DNA of 64,000 nt from Triplophysa rosa. Taxonomy: Eukaryota; Chordata; Actinopteri; Cypriniformes; Nemacheilidae. Position numbers and translations under genes: made by a program. Of this stretch, positions 24,405-35,287 are shown one piece after another. Under the pieces are notes generated by a model. That model had not been told where the DNA came from and searched no databases. It saw only the letters and a program-made list of their open reading frames with translations. Location: NCBI RefSeq assembly GCF_024868665.1, contig NC_079894.1, positions 9,137,737 through 9,201,736 of the forward strand. Direction: 5' to 3'. Positions within the stretch are counted from its first letter, which is position 1. Each line of letters opens with the position of its first letter.

Positions 24405-25631
24405 TAGGGCTGAACGATTAATCGAAATCGAATCGCAATCGCGATGTGAGACGTTGCGATTTGCTAATCGCAAGAGGCTGCGATGTGGAAACGATGTGAA
24501 ACATAGGAAACGCGTCTGTTCCAAGCCCGCTTTGAGTGGCATTCTTGCTAACCAACAGAGTGAGCGCACCTCCGTTATGCCTAATCAAAAAAAAAAAAAA
24601 AACAGAAAGCGAGAGAGAGAGAGAGAGTGTGTTATTATGGCATCTGCAGAGTCAGATCGATCATATTAGGCAAATAAATGCTAAAGAACCATCCAATTCA
24701 GAAGACCGCACACACAGCCTGTGTTATACTCGCTCTCTTCCCTGCGTTGCGCGTCTTGCGGACGAGCCGTTTAAACTTGACGCGCACACATAGCCTGTTT
24801 CATACTCGCGCGACTCTTCCCCGCGTTGCGCGTCTCTCGGACGAGCCGTTTAAACTTAATGCGCACACATAGCCTTTTTCATACTCGCGCGACTCTTCCC
24901 CGCGTTGCGCGTCTCGCGGACGAGCAGTTTAAACTTAATGCGCACACATAGCCTGTTTCATACTCGCACGTCTCTGCCCCGCATTGCGCGTCTCGTGGAC
25001 GAGCCGTTTAAACTTGATGCGCACACACAGCCTGTTGCCTTGACGCACGCGCGCACCCTGTGTCAACTCACGCCTAGGTTTCAAACAAATGTAAATTCTA
25101 TCTAACTGTTTTGCTAATTTCACTTGGATGAAATTAAACATTCAGCACATTTTCTACTAGTTTTAAAAAATCCCACATACTTAAAAAATAATAAATCAGC
25201 CTATGTAACCTATGAACTATTTAAAAAATTCACTAACACAATAGAAAATGTTATGGATTTAAGGGTTACAATGGGAGTTGTATTTGTTTTAATGGAAACT
25301 ATAATAGTGTACACTGGTATTTGGATTCTATTGGTGTGATGTAATCTTGAAGCTGGGAACCAATTGAACAACAGTAAGCCCGATTTGAATAATGCCCAAA
25401 ACACACTACAAAAATGAATTTTGTAATGGTTTTAATGGAAACAATTAGAATTTCTGTAATGTTTTTTTTATTGTTTTCTTTCAGCAGGGTAATTATACCC
25501 ATACTGTGCTCCACACAACAATATTGAGCTGAAGTTTGAATTAGAAAAGTTAAAATCGCAAATCAAATCGCAATCGCAATGTCTGTCAAAAAAATCGCAA
25601 TTGGATATTTTCCCCAAATCGCACAGCCCTA
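24405..25631. mobile_element. hAT element with internal satellite
   Basis: The left end TAGGGCTGAACGATTAATCG and the right end CGCACAGCCCTA are inverted at the termini. A perfect 8-bp duplication GTTCTATT lies at 24397..24404 and 25632..25639. Subterminal CGCAATCGCAATG motifs occur at both ends. The centre holds a 79-bp tandem array. No transposase frame remains. Confidence 0.9.
24706..25064. repeat. 79-bp tandem array, about 4.5 units
   Basis: Units begin GCGCACACATAGCCT at 24782, 24861, 24940 and 25019, exactly 79 bp apart; the first unit (from about 24708) is a few bases shorter. Each unit contains ACGAGCCGTTTAAACTT and GCGTTGCGCGTCT and is CpG-rich, in contrast to the AT-rich surroundings. 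Open frames of 64-85 codons here are by-products of the repeat. Confidence 0.92.
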
Positions 25632-26577
25632 GTTCTATTGTCTTTTGTCACATCCCATTGCCCCAGGTCTGGTGTAGACATGGTATAATGTGAAATTGGT
25701 GCGTTTCCATCAAGTTCCTCGAGCGGATTGGTGGTATTGGTAACCTAGTAACCAACAGTAAATAAAAAAGATCTGAAAACCAAAAAGACACCATCAACGG
25801 TAACAGCCGCTTAGTCTTGTGGGTTTAATGTTCGCAACGTCAGAATTTATTTGGCAAATGCATTTCCATCTCCTATTATTCACATTAACTGTTTTTCTCA
25901 AAAAGAAAAACCACCTCAAGCGAGCGTAAAAACTTTTTTGCAAATTAGCGTTTTTTATTACGAAATTTAGCCTTTCCATTACTCGTTTGTGATGCCAAAC
26001 TTCAAAATGTGCATAAAACCAGGGTGATGGAAACCTGGCTAGAATTAACAAAGTAGGTAGAATCACCTTTAATAACTATAACTTCTATAAACATCTGTCA
26101 AAAAACAATGAGAATGTAAAAAATAAACTATTATAATAGTAAGAAATACTATAAAAATCTGATAAAATAAATGCTCTCCTAATATAGGAGCACTGTTGTC
26201 CTTCTGAAACCTCATATCTCCATATTTCATCATTTTTATTTTTTCGCCATAAATCATTATAATTAGTCACCCTTTATTTTTGTCACTGGGTTTTGCAAAT
26301 ATCTAATCTAACCAATAAAAAGTATTTAAAAAGGGCTTGTCAACAGTATTTAGTCATTTAAAAAAAAGCAAACAGCAAATTTAGACATACAGGTTTCAAA
26401 AAGACAGTGACGATATAAAACAATAATGTGGTTTAATTATATGGTGGTGAACAGTCCGAGGCAAACCCAAAAATAGATCTAGACCTAAATAGAATAATGT
26501 AAAAAATGACCAACAATCTAACTATGCCCCCACATCGAGTCATTTCTGGCTCGAGCCCTGTGCACATTCACACTCAC

Positions 26578-26697
26578 CTGTTGCGATCCATCCCCGTTAA
26601 CATTAATCATGTGCGGCATCATGGCCACCTCCCCGTTCAATAGCGGCGGCGGCAGGTCCAGCGGAATCTGGTCGGTCATCATCATTGTGACGTACAT
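26578..26697 (-). CDS. fndc3b: fndc3b, first coding exon (residues 1-40)
   Basis: Read on the minus strand from the ATG at 26697..26695, this exon gives 40 codons beginning MYVTMMMTDQIPLDLPPPLL, followed by NGEVAMMPHM and ending GDGSQQ. It matches the N terminus known for vertebrate FNDC3B, and the next exon continues the same protein. FNDC3B is a large protein with a proline-rich N-terminal part, nine fibronectin type III domains and a C-terminal membrane anchor in the ER; it has been linked to adipocyte differentiation and cell migration. None of the FN3 domains is in the window. The exon ends CAACAG followed by GTGAGTG (donor at 26577), phase 0. Both the start and the donor fit the family. 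Fish can carry duplicate fndc3b copies, so the a or b paralogue is not assigned. FNDC3A starts differently and is excluded. Confidence 0.93.
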
Positions 26698-26701
26698 TCA
26701 T
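26603..26701 (-). promoter_or_regulatory. overlapping upstream ORF at the fndc3b start
   Basis: An ATG at 26701 sits four bases upstream of the fndc3b ATG (ATGAATG) in another frame. It opens a 32-codon frame (MNVRHNDDDRPDSAG...) that runs across the main start and stops at TAA 26605..26603, inside the same exon. Neither ATG has a purine at -3, so both contexts are weak. In eukaryotic mRNAs an overlapping upstream ORF usually lowers translation of the main frame; any such effect here is inference. Confidence 0.6.
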
Positions 26702-26725
26702 GGAGAACTTTCCTGGACTGCCTTT
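26698..26725 (-). other. fndc3b: fndc3b 5' UTR part of the exon, with splice acceptor
   Basis: Twenty-eight bases precede the fndc3b ATG in this exon. Just upstream on the minus strand is a strong acceptor: a pyrimidine-rich run (CTGTCTTTCTTCTAACAG) ending at 26726. The exon is therefore internal, and at least one non-coding first exon with the promoter must lie upstream at higher coordinates. I could not identify that exon between 26726 and 64000; it may lie outside the window. Confidence 0.8.
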
Positions 26726-27605
26726 CTGTTAGAAGAAAGACAGATAATCAAAAAAGGAAATATAAACAAGGTCGACAAAAGATCATGCGAAAGCTGCAAA
26801 ATGCTCATAAAACTAGTGGATGCGCTTGTTTATTCTACTTGGTTTCACAATCCTCGGTTGGTTTGTGATGTTCGAGTGACTGGTTGGGAGATGCACCACC
26901 TCACCGGATGACTCAGCAGGCAACTGAAGCCAACCGTAGAGCACAGCGGTGTTATTGTGAACCAGGATGCACTAAGAAATGAGAAGATTGTGTAACTGAC
27001 ACGAAAGAGGGTTGCCGCCCCCCGGAGCTTGCGTTTTGAGACCTGTAGAGTGAACTCGGCTGTGGCGAGTGATTTCACCACTAACGATGAACTCAGCTTT
27101 GATAAAACGCAATTCGCTCAAGACGGTAATGATGGAGCGGTTTAGTGCTGCGTGACTCTGGGTTAATGGAGGCCGGGGGGGAGGGTTTGGGGAATTAAAA
27201 GGTCACTGAGTCATCAAAGAAGGGTGGGGTGAAGGAATTGATGCGCAACTTTCTCCGTTTCGAACGCAATGCCACCCGTTTGCAACTTGAACACATATGT
27301 AAACAGTTTTAGCACTGTAAGCAATGCTATGGGTATGAAGAGATGCACAAAACATTTGACTACATCAGACCTCAAAAGCTCATGATTTACATAGGGGCAT
27401 ACCAAATATGACCCCCAAGCCTCGAATATGACTCAAGTCCCCCCTTGTGATCACATAAAAAGTAACAACATAGTACCAAATAGCGCAGGACAGCAAGCTA
27501 CACACCAAACAGTCTGGGGCAGGGACGGATTATGACTTTGATGTGCACTGGGCACAGATGTCTCAAAGGCCCCCCTGGCATCACATATTTTAAGACAACA
27601 GTGTT
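26726..27605 (-). other. fndc3b 5' intron beside the first coding exon
   Basis: No feature could be assigned. A somewhat GC-rich stretch (about 27000..27190) was checked as a possible non-coding first exon, but no minus-strand donor or promoter pattern supports it. Confidence 0.4.
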
Positions 27606-28090
27606 GCACCTATGCCCCAATAAAAAGTGATGACACCATCCGGATCGATGTTGGAAGATTATTCCAGAGTTTAGGGCCTATGATCGCAAAAGCTCGGTCT
27701 CCCCGATGGTTTAACCTAGATCTATGAACAAGACATTCCAAGAGCATTCCGAGACTGCCTGATCTAAGAGACCTCGAGAGGGTTAAAATGTCAGAGAGAT
27801 ATGCTGGTGCTAGTCCGTGCAATGCTTTAAAAACAATTTTTTTTATTTTATTCTCAATTCTCTGTTTAACTTGTAACCAGTGGAGAGAAGTTAAAAAGGG
27901 AGAAATGTGATCCAATTTTCACCTCCCAGTCAGCAATCTGGCTGCAGCATTTGGTACTGTCTGAAGGCACCCAATCAATGATTGCTTTACTCCACAGTAG
28001 AGTGAGTTGCAGTAATCAAGGCGTGAGGTAATGAATGCGTGGATGACTATTTCAAATTTTTGGAAGGATAGAATGGGTTTGAGTTTAGCT
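27606..28090 (-). pseudogene. LINE reverse-transcriptase C-terminal fragment
   Basis: Read on the minus strand, about 28060..27930 gives SRLDYCNSLYCGVKQSLIGC, then LQTVPNAAARLLTG. After a frameshift, 27915..27613 gives DHISPFLTSLHWLQVKQRIE, then KIVFKALHGLAPAYLSDIL and later PKLWNNLP. These are the conserved blocks after the catalytic domain in L2/Rex1-type non-LTR retrotransposon ORF2. The palm motifs and the 5' two-thirds are absent, as usual for a 5'-truncated insertion. It is the same broad class as the LINE at 37868, in the opposite orientation. Confidence 0.85.
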
Positions 28091-28550
28091 AATTCTAAAT
28101 TTTAAATTCTTATGTTTGACAGATGTTTCTTAACTCAGTTAAAGACATTATACATGTTTGTGGACACCAGCCGAGCAGAAATCTGAACCCATCCCATCCC
28201 GCACCATAATGTGGTCCATCCATTGTCTCTCTTCTTCCCTGACTGTTTGATTTTCCATCTATCAATCATCACCTTTTAACCACTCCTCAAGCTCCGGGTA
28301 TATGCAGTGCATCAGGTGAGATTGACATGGCAAAACAAAGGTAAACAGATTATACAGATGGTGACCTCCTTTAGACCCAGTCACTGAGCCATCACCATGA
28401 ACTAAGGCTGGGATAAAGACGCATGTGTGAGGAGAAAGCTTTGGCCTGAAAATGCAGACAGATCAATCTGGAATGACAGACCATCTCTGCAGATGATATA
28501 CCAGCAGGGTTGGGACCACCACTGTCATGCAGAGCCATGACCTATGCCAG
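28091..28550. other. intron, nothing recognised
   Basis: No element ends or coding signal. Confidence 0.5.
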
Positions 28551-28960
28551 TGGTTCTCAAATCTTTTCACTGTAATGCCCCTTTGTGTAGAGTGCACCGC
28601 TTTGTGCCCTTCCTCAAATAAAAATGTATAATAAACCAAAAACAAATTCTGTTATACAATACTGGAACATCCATACTTTTGGTTGGTGGTCTTATTTTTC
28701 TGATGTTTGTTTGCATTAAATTTATGATACATTTCTATATTTCATATAATGCCACAAAATCTGTGGCCCCCCAGGAAAACACTCATCCAGAACTAATTCC
28801 TGTTTTCGTTTTTTTTATTTCACATATATAATTTAAGATGTTTTAAAGATGTTCTTTTACCATTTTGATTCTGTTATAAATGTTGGTTAATTGTATTTGT
28901 TCTTACGTTTGTGTATTGTCTATACTGTATGAAGCAGAGTTTGGGGTTTTGACTACTAAA
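28551..28960. mobile_element. decayed hAT MITE relative
   Basis: It starts CAGTGGTTCTCAAATC like the copy at 6571. CTTTTGGTTGGTGGTC and CCACAAAATCTGTGGCCCCC inside match the 6571 copy in inverted order. The right end is lost, and the tail TTTTGATTCTGTTATAAATG is shared with the relic near 49920. Confidence 0.6.
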
Positions 28961-29106
28961 ACAATCCAACTTCTTAGTAAAAAACACTGATAGACACAAT
29001 GAACTAAAAATGATAAAAACAGCAAAAAACAAACACACAGAAATTTAAAATAAGAAAGGTGAATATTCAAAAGATTTGTATGATATGACTGAAAATACCA
29101 GTGACT

Positions 29107-29478
29107 TTAAAGGTCCAGCGTTTGAAATTTGATATATTATTTGCAACCAAAGACCTCACTCCACCCCTCCCTTTCAAAGCACTACGGTGGCTGACACAGG
29201 ACAAACATGTCATCACGTTTTCGCTTCTTTGCCGACAGTGTATTTACAAAACATGCTCTGTAGAGCAGTTTGTCCGTTTAGGGCTACTGCAGAAACAACA
29301 TGGAGAATTCCATGTAAGGGGACCCACGGTGTATGTAGATAGAAATAGCTCATTCTAAGGAAATTAAAACATAACTCTTCATAATGTAAGGTCTTTATTC
29401 ACCTCGGAAGAGTTATGTGTATTATATTGCATTTCTGTCAATAGATTCCTCTTAATCTCACACAATGCACCTGTAAAG
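29107..29478. mobile_element. fish MITE (AAAGGTCCAGCG ends)
   Basis: The left end TAAAGGTCCAGCGTTTG and the right end ACACAATGCACCTGTAAAGG are related inverted ends. The body (GACAGTGTATTTACAAAAC, GTAAGGGGACC) looks like a well-copied teleost repeat from memory. The target site is not clear. Confidence 0.55.
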
Positions 29479-29944
29479 GTGCAATATGTAACTTAAAAAA
29501 TATACATGTTATTTGCACTGTTGGGCCGGATTCTGTGGGAAAAGTCAACCCATGTAAAAGTAAGTATGTAAAGTAACCTGCAATTTTATATTTCAAACAG
29601 ACATGGTGATAAAAACGTTACAGAACTTCAAATAGAGTCAATGAGAATTGCACGATCATACACTCGAGAGTAAAAGGAAGAGAGGATGAAAAAGAGAGAG
29701 GGAGTGAGGCCAATAGACGGCCACACACAGCGACAAAACCCTACAGCTAACCAGCAATAATTAATGACCTTTCCAAGCCGGCAAGTCACAGTGCCAGAGA
29801 GCTAAAGTAAGGATTCTGAGAGAAGAGGCAGGACAGAGATAGCAAAACGACAGAGAAAAGAGAGTTAACATGACTCAATAAAAGGCAGCGGAGTTAATTC
29901 AGTCAGCTGTCAGTCCTGATACAGTCCCAGTTCCAGGGGACAGG
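29479..29944. other. intron, nothing recognised
   Basis: A possible decayed repeat start (AAAGGTGCAATATGTAAC) lies at 29475..29494; nothing else. Confidence 0.4.
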
Positions 29945-29948
29945 TTAA

Positions 29949-30636
29949 AGGGGTCATATGGCGCGAATACGTGTTTTTCTGTGTTTTTGGTGTGTTATAA
30001 GTTGCCCATGCATGTATTAGACACGTAAAATTGCAAAAATGAAAGTGTCAGAACAAAAGATGCATTCTATCTAAAAGCAAATGCTCACCCAGACCTGCCT
30101 GAAACACCTCGTGTAACCACACCCCCACAAATCTACATCAGTTCATGGTATGATTTGACTAAGACCGCACAAATGTATACACAAGTAAGGTGGGAGTACC
30201 TTTCAGTACAATTGCTTTGGAACCTGAAGTTACAAATATGGTAAGAGGCGTTACATTTCCTTGCAGTATTCGACCAATCACTACGCACTGGTGAACTGGC
30301 CAATCATAGCACACCTCACTTTTCAGAGCCATGAGCTTTGTAAAAAATCTGCACGTTTCATAGAGGCGGGGCAAAGAGGAGATACAAACATGCACGGTAT
30401 GTGGAAAATACAGCGTTTTTTAACCTTAAATTGTGTATACACATTGCATTACATCGAAAACAAACAATAATATTCGTTTTAGCCGTGTCATACTGATCAG
30501 TTCTGACTTGTATCTCTTTTCTACTCTTTAAAAAAAAAAAAAAACTTAGCTTTGTATACTGTGGTAGGCTATATGAGACTAGTTTTTTATTGCACTTATG
30601 CTTTTTGTTGTCCTTATGTTGTTCCAATTGACCCCT
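29949..30636. mobile_element. TTAA-flanked element (AGGGGTCATATGG ends)
   Basis: AGGGGTCATATGG at the left and CCAATTGACCCCT at the right are inverted ends with TTAA on both sides (29945..29948 and 30637..30640). At 688 bp it contains a poly-A tract and short frames only. The target fits piggyBac or Kolobok-type mobilisation. Confidence 0.75.
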
Positions 30637-30912
30637 TTAAACTGCTGGGTGGTTAGGCTGAGATTAGCACAGTTGAGCACATCGTGCTGTGCTGCTTTGA
30701 TGCCTGGATCCCTCCTGCTTTAGCAGCTAATGGGGCCTAAGCTAAGCCTCGGCCTCTCACCCATCAAAAGCTATAATAAGGATTTCCACTGAAACTGAAG
30801 CCTGCATTTATTTTCGGATTTGTACCACTTACGATGGAAACTTACAATGAGAAAGAAAGTTTACAGAAAGTCCGGCCTAATATTTCATGTACTTTTGTAG
30901 CCTCATGCTTCT

Positions 30913-31052
30913 GTTTACATTGACGCATTTTGCAGACGCTTTTATGCAAAGCGACTTACATTGCATTATACTAAACATTTGTTTCTAAGTATGTGCAATC
31001 TCTGGGGCCATGCTTTAACCACTGAGCTAACCACTGACCTACAGGAAAGCTG
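30913..31052 (-). mobile_element. tRNA-derived SINE, altered copy
   Basis: The tail (GACGCATTTTGCAGACGCTT) and body (CTTACATTGCATTATACTAA) match the SINE at 13303. The head keeps CAGCTTTCCTGTAG but the B-box part is deleted and CCACTGAGCTAA is partly duplicated. Confidence 0.8.
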
Positions 31053-31572
31053 TTTGTTTGAAGTGTTTTGTTTTGCTTCAGTTGCAGCAACTTCTTTCTC
31101 ATGAAGGGTTTTCTGCTCGCAGCTAAATTCGCAAGGTTTCCTCTTCTATGGAAGGATGTCTGATTAATAAAGTGTCGATTCCAAAGGACGCTAAAAAGCT
31201 AAATTGAAAAATTCCTTCAAGGATAGTACGCAACAATCGGCCGCTTGTTCACTTAGGCCGAGGGAAGTGGTGGGATGAGAGATGGCCTTGTGTGAAGGGG
31301 CCCAGCTTGCTGCTGAAAGCGAAAACTAAGGACTGCCTCTCAAATCTAACAGAGGACGTAAAAGACAATAATTCACAGAGGTGTCACCCCATCTGTCTGA
31401 CGGGGCCAAAGAGGCCACACTGAGCTTACACCCAGAGCCCTGAGACCACAAAACCTTTTCATTCAGCATATGATCTCGTATCGTCTGCTTCAGCAGTACT
31501 GGTCTTTACATATCTGTATGTCAACAATGCAAAACCAAAATCAAATGTTGATACATATACATATATATATAT
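31053..31572. other. intron, nothing recognised
   Basis: Only a short AT microsatellite lies at about 31555..31572. Confidence 0.5.
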
Positions 31573-32506
31573 TAGTGCTGTCAATCGATTAAAAAAATTA
31601 ATCGGATTAATTTTTCTGTGATTAATCACGATTAATCGCACATAACTATTATATTTTAAATATATACTTTTACATTTTAATAATTTCACATTTAATCTTC
31701 AAATTGATGTAGAAACAACATATTTCTTTAACAGCATCATTTTATGAAAGCTAACATTTTGATATTAGTATTGTAACTGATGTCACTATTAAATTGATTA
31801 TTTTAACATGAATTATAGCCATTCAACAGTATAATTGAGAGCTCGTGTAGGAAACATACACGAATTGAAGGACACTTTACAGTCTTTATTAATGCTAAAT
31901 TATAAATTAAATGCAGAAGAATTCTCATTAAAGCTATAAAATCACATTGATTTCTTCTTTTATTTTGTTCTTTGATTAACATTAGTGACAGGAGTCACAG
32001 CAGCACGTTTAAGAACGTGGCCCCTTTAAGAGCTGTCTCAGTACGCAGATCTGACCGTCACCGCACTCCCATTTTCACAACTCTTCGCATTCATTTAAGA
32101 TTTTATTTTACACTTTGAAGTCTGTGCTTAAGAAAATGCTAGACAAAACGGGCTTTCTGACATAATCTTGTGTGGTTTTATCCATTCAAGCACGAAAGAG
32201 AACTTGACACAGATGTGCTGTCTGACAGAGATTCACCGACGCAGCCCTTAGCAGGTGACTGTTTACACCAGACTGGACCTCGCGTTGCGTTTTGCCGCGT
32301 CCCACAGTTTAGAAGCTGTCTATCTCCATTGAACGCGTCAAAGCAACTGTTTAAAATCGCGCTTAAGTGGTTTAAAAGCCTGTACACGAGTAAGAGCGTG
32401 ATTACATAATGTAACGCTAGACAAAGGATGTCAAAACAAACGGATGCTGCGTTAATTGCGATAAATATTTTCTCACGCGTTAATTTGAAAATTAATCGCA
32501 TGGGTC
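31573..32506. mobile_element. hAT relic (TAGTGCTGTCAATCG end)
   Basis: The left end TAGTGCTGTCAATCGATT is followed by subterminal ATTAATC motifs (GTGATTAATCACGATTAATC). Near the right side AATTGCGATAAATATTTTC and GCGTTAATTTGAAAATTAAT are the inverted counterpart, but the last bases with the terminal repeat are missing. No transposase frame remains. Confidence 0.65.
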
Positions 32507-32544
32507 TACCGTGTACGTTGAACCCTAAATACCACCAATACAGG

Positions 32545-33693
32545 CTCTATTAGGAACGCCTGTTCAATTCTCATAATGCAATTATCTAATCAACCAATCA
32601 CTGGCAGGTTGCTTCAATGCATTTAGGGTTGTGGTCTGGTCAAGACAATCTCCTGAACTCCAAACTGAATGTCGAAGGGAAAGAAAGTATTTAAGCAATT
32701 TTGAGGTGCCATGGTTGTTGGTGCCAGACGGCCGGTCTGAGTATTTCACAATCTGCTCAGTTACTGGGATTTTCACGCACAACCTTTCTAGGGTTTACAA
32801 AGAATGGTGTGAAAAGGGAAAAACATCCAGTATGCGGCAGTCCTGTGGGCGAAAATGCCTTGTTGATGCTAGAGTCGAGGAGAATGGGCCGACTGATTCA
32901 AGCTGATAGAAGAGCAACTTTGACTGAAATAACCACTCGTTACAACGCAGGTATCAGCAAAGCATTTGTGAAGCCACAACACGCACACCAATTGAGGCAG
33001 ATGGGCTACAACAGCAGAAGACCCCACCGGGTACCACTCATCTCCACTACAAATAGGAAAAAGAGGCTAAATTTGCACGAGCTCACCAAAATTGGACAGT
33101 TGAAGACTGGAAAAATGTTGCCTGGTCTGATGAGTCTCGATTTCTGTTGAGACATTCAAATGGTAGAGTCAGAATTTGGCAAACAGAATAAACTGGAATC
33201 ATGACCAGCAGTTGTAATGGTGTGGGGGAGTTTCTTGGCACACTTTCTTATTGCCAATGGGCATCGTTTAAATGCCAGCCCTGAGCATTGTTTCTGACCA
33301 TGTCCATCCCTTTATGACCACCATGTACCCATCCTCTAATGGCTACTTCCAGCAGGATAATGCACCATGTCACAAAGCTCGAATCATTTCAAATTGGTTT
33401 CTTGAACATGACAATGAGTTCACTGTACTAGAATGGCCCCCACAGTCACCAGATCTCAACCCGATAGAACATCTTTGGGATGTGGTGGAACGGGAGCTTC
33501 GTGCCCTGGATGTGCATCCCACAAATCTCCATCAACTGCAAGATGCTATCCTATCAATATGGGCCAACATTTCTAAAGAATGCTTTCAGCACCTTGTTGA
33601 ATCAATGCCACGTAGAATTAAGGCAGTTCTGAAGGCGAAAGGGGGTCAAACACCGTATTAGTATGGTGTTCCTAATAATCCTTTAGGTGAGTG
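32545..33693 (+). mobile_element. Tc1/mariner element, DD36E type, 5' end decayed
   Basis: The right end GGATTATTAGGAACACC-like repeat is seen as GGTGTTCCTAATAATCC at 33666, and the element ends ...GGTGAGTG with TA following at 33694. The left end keeps only TATTAGGAACGCCTG; the outer bases are lost. The broken transposase gene fills the inside. Confidence 0.85.
32694..33661 (+). pseudogene. Tc1/mariner transposase, DD36E spacing, broken
   Basis: The N-terminal part from about 32701 contains a helix-turn-helix region (GLSISQSAQLLGFSRTTF) and a second DNA-binding half ending with the first catalytic block near WSDESRF, which is frameshifted (33100..33150). After further damage the frame reopens at 33272 (residues 1-129). 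There the second catalytic aspartate is D29 in FQQDNAPCH and the glutamate is E66 in PDLNPIEHLW, with 36 residues between them. The last residues (MPRRIKAVLKAKGGQT) complete the usual C terminus. Stops and frameshifts at about 33150..33270 rule out a working protein. The transposase would cut at the element ends and insert at TA. Confidence 0.85.
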
Positions 33694-33849
33694 TATATAT
33701 ATATATATATACTGACTCTGGCTCAATTACAGTTTTTTAAATTTACGGTGACAAATTTAAATTTAAAGTGATAATTAATAAGATTTTTTACAAGGTAGAC
33801 AATGAAATGAAATGTATACAAAATGTATGAAAAAATTAAATATTTTCAT

Positions 33850-33959
33850 ATATTTTATAAAAATTCACTTGGAATAAACACTTGGAAAAATGCACATTCA
33901 GCAGTTCAGATATGTGCATTTTTCCAAGTGTTTATTCCAAGTGAATTTTTATAAAATAT
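33850..33959. repeat. perfect 48-bp inverted repeat, 14-nt loop
   Basis: The left arm 33850..33897 and right arm 33912..33959 are exact reverse complements (start ATATTTTATAAAAATTCACT; loop 33898..33911). Symmetry stops at the next base on both sides. There is no target duplication or known element end. A transcript of either strand would fold into one long hairpin. Confidence 0.97.
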
Positions 33960-35283
33960 GTCAAATGGTGTAACTGGCAAAGAATGCGAAATATGAAATA
34001 TTTTATCCACCTAGATGGAATGTAAATATACTCCTAAAAATAAATAATTTATTTAAAAATATCACATGAAAATAGATTTTATTATTCTCTAAATATAAAT
34101 TTGTATGTGTTTTGCAACATTTATTGGGACGTATGCTGAAAACACCTTTGTTTTCTAAATAATCTTGGTAAAAAATGGGTAAAAACCATATTAATACATA
34201 CACTAAACTAGATGCTTCTCTTTTATTACGCATACATTTTCCCGTATATAATTATATTTTTCTGAAAAATGCTGGTTACGCCAATTGACCACTTGACCAT
34301 GTTGCTTATACAGCCAAAGACCATTGTTTATTGAATACATCTTGGACTTACAGAGCTTTAATTCTGAACTTGTGGATAAAGCGCCACTTTGAAAATAGTT
34401 CCAAATAGTAGTTTAGTTTATATTACATCTTCAATTAGCATCATAAATTAGTGATATTTGACTAAATTGGCCCCTAACAGAAAGGTTTGTTATAGAAGTC
34501 CAATGGTGTAACTGAATCAAATTTGACAGGCATATATGGACACCTATGTAAACACACACGGCCTTGGTGAGAATATTTCAAATGCAATTTATCAAGTTAA
34601 TACTCATTTTTATAATAATGATGAAATATCAATATATTTCTGGGGTCAAACCATTTGACACGCATACCTAAGAATACCTGACACACCCTAAACATGTCAA
34701 ATGATCTCTTTTTAAAAAGAGTTTCTAACCTTTGCATGCAGCAGTTAGGGGTTCTTCTCTGTGCTTTCATTTCCTATCACGTCTTCTTGCACAATATTAA
34801 CAAAATTGCCCCTTAAATGGTGGTTTCACCACCTTGACACTTCATGAATATGACTTGACTCACAGGATTCCCCACATTAATTATAATATTTAGAACAATG
34901 GTGTTCCATTAACTTTTATTTACTATTAAATAGGACTAATGTAAGATTATGCAAGCTATCTAATATGGTCTTTTATTGAGAATTTCATCGTTTTTAAACA
35001 AGGTTAATTTTTGGTATCAAGTTTTTACGGTTTACATAGACATTTCTGCAATCATTCTCTCCCCAATTATTCTCTCAAGATGAATTAAAACCAGAATTTC
35101 AGTCCTGGTCCTCAGAAAAGAGAATGTATGCAAGTAATTTGCAACTTTATTTTGAAATTTTAACCCTTTTAAATGAAATGAAATCCCAGTGACACAAAAA
35201 AATGAGCTTCACGTCATTGATCCACAAGCAGGTTCTACAGCACAACAAGCAGACACAATAGGAGAGATGTCCTGTGGATGGAC
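33960..35283. other. AT-rich intron, nothing recognised
   Basis: No element end or coding segment was seen in 1.3 kb. Confidence 0.5.
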
Positions 35284-35287
35284 TTAA

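Larger units (their letters stand above)
24297..26039. mobile_element. TA-flanked element (GCCAGGTTTCC ends) hosting a hAT element
   Basis: The left end GCCAGGTTTCCAACAC and the right end GGTGATGGAAACCTGGC are inverted, with TA on both sides (24295..24296 and 26040..26041). Most of the interval is the hAT insertion 24405..25631. Without that, about 0.5 kb remains, and it has no ORF. A TA target suggests a Tc1/mariner-type MITE, which is inference. Confidence 0.6.
21378..26577 (-). other. fndc3b: fndc3b intron between coding exons 1 and 2 (5,200 bp)
   Basis: The intron is bounded by GTGAGT at 26577 and TTTCACAG at 21378. It holds a CA microsatellite, two TTAA MITEs, and a TA-flanked element with a hAT element inside it. 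The rest (21378..22333 and 23088..24296) shows no recognisable feature. Confidence 0.85.

Noticed and set aside
24706..25105. Arginine- and threonine-rich proteins (frames at 24536, 24678 and 24905)
   Set aside because: They are translations of the 79-bp tandem repeat in different frames on both strands.
27000..27190. CpG island or first exon of fndc3b
   Set aside because: It is only mildly GC-rich, has few CpG, and no minus-strand splice donor or start-site motif could be shown.
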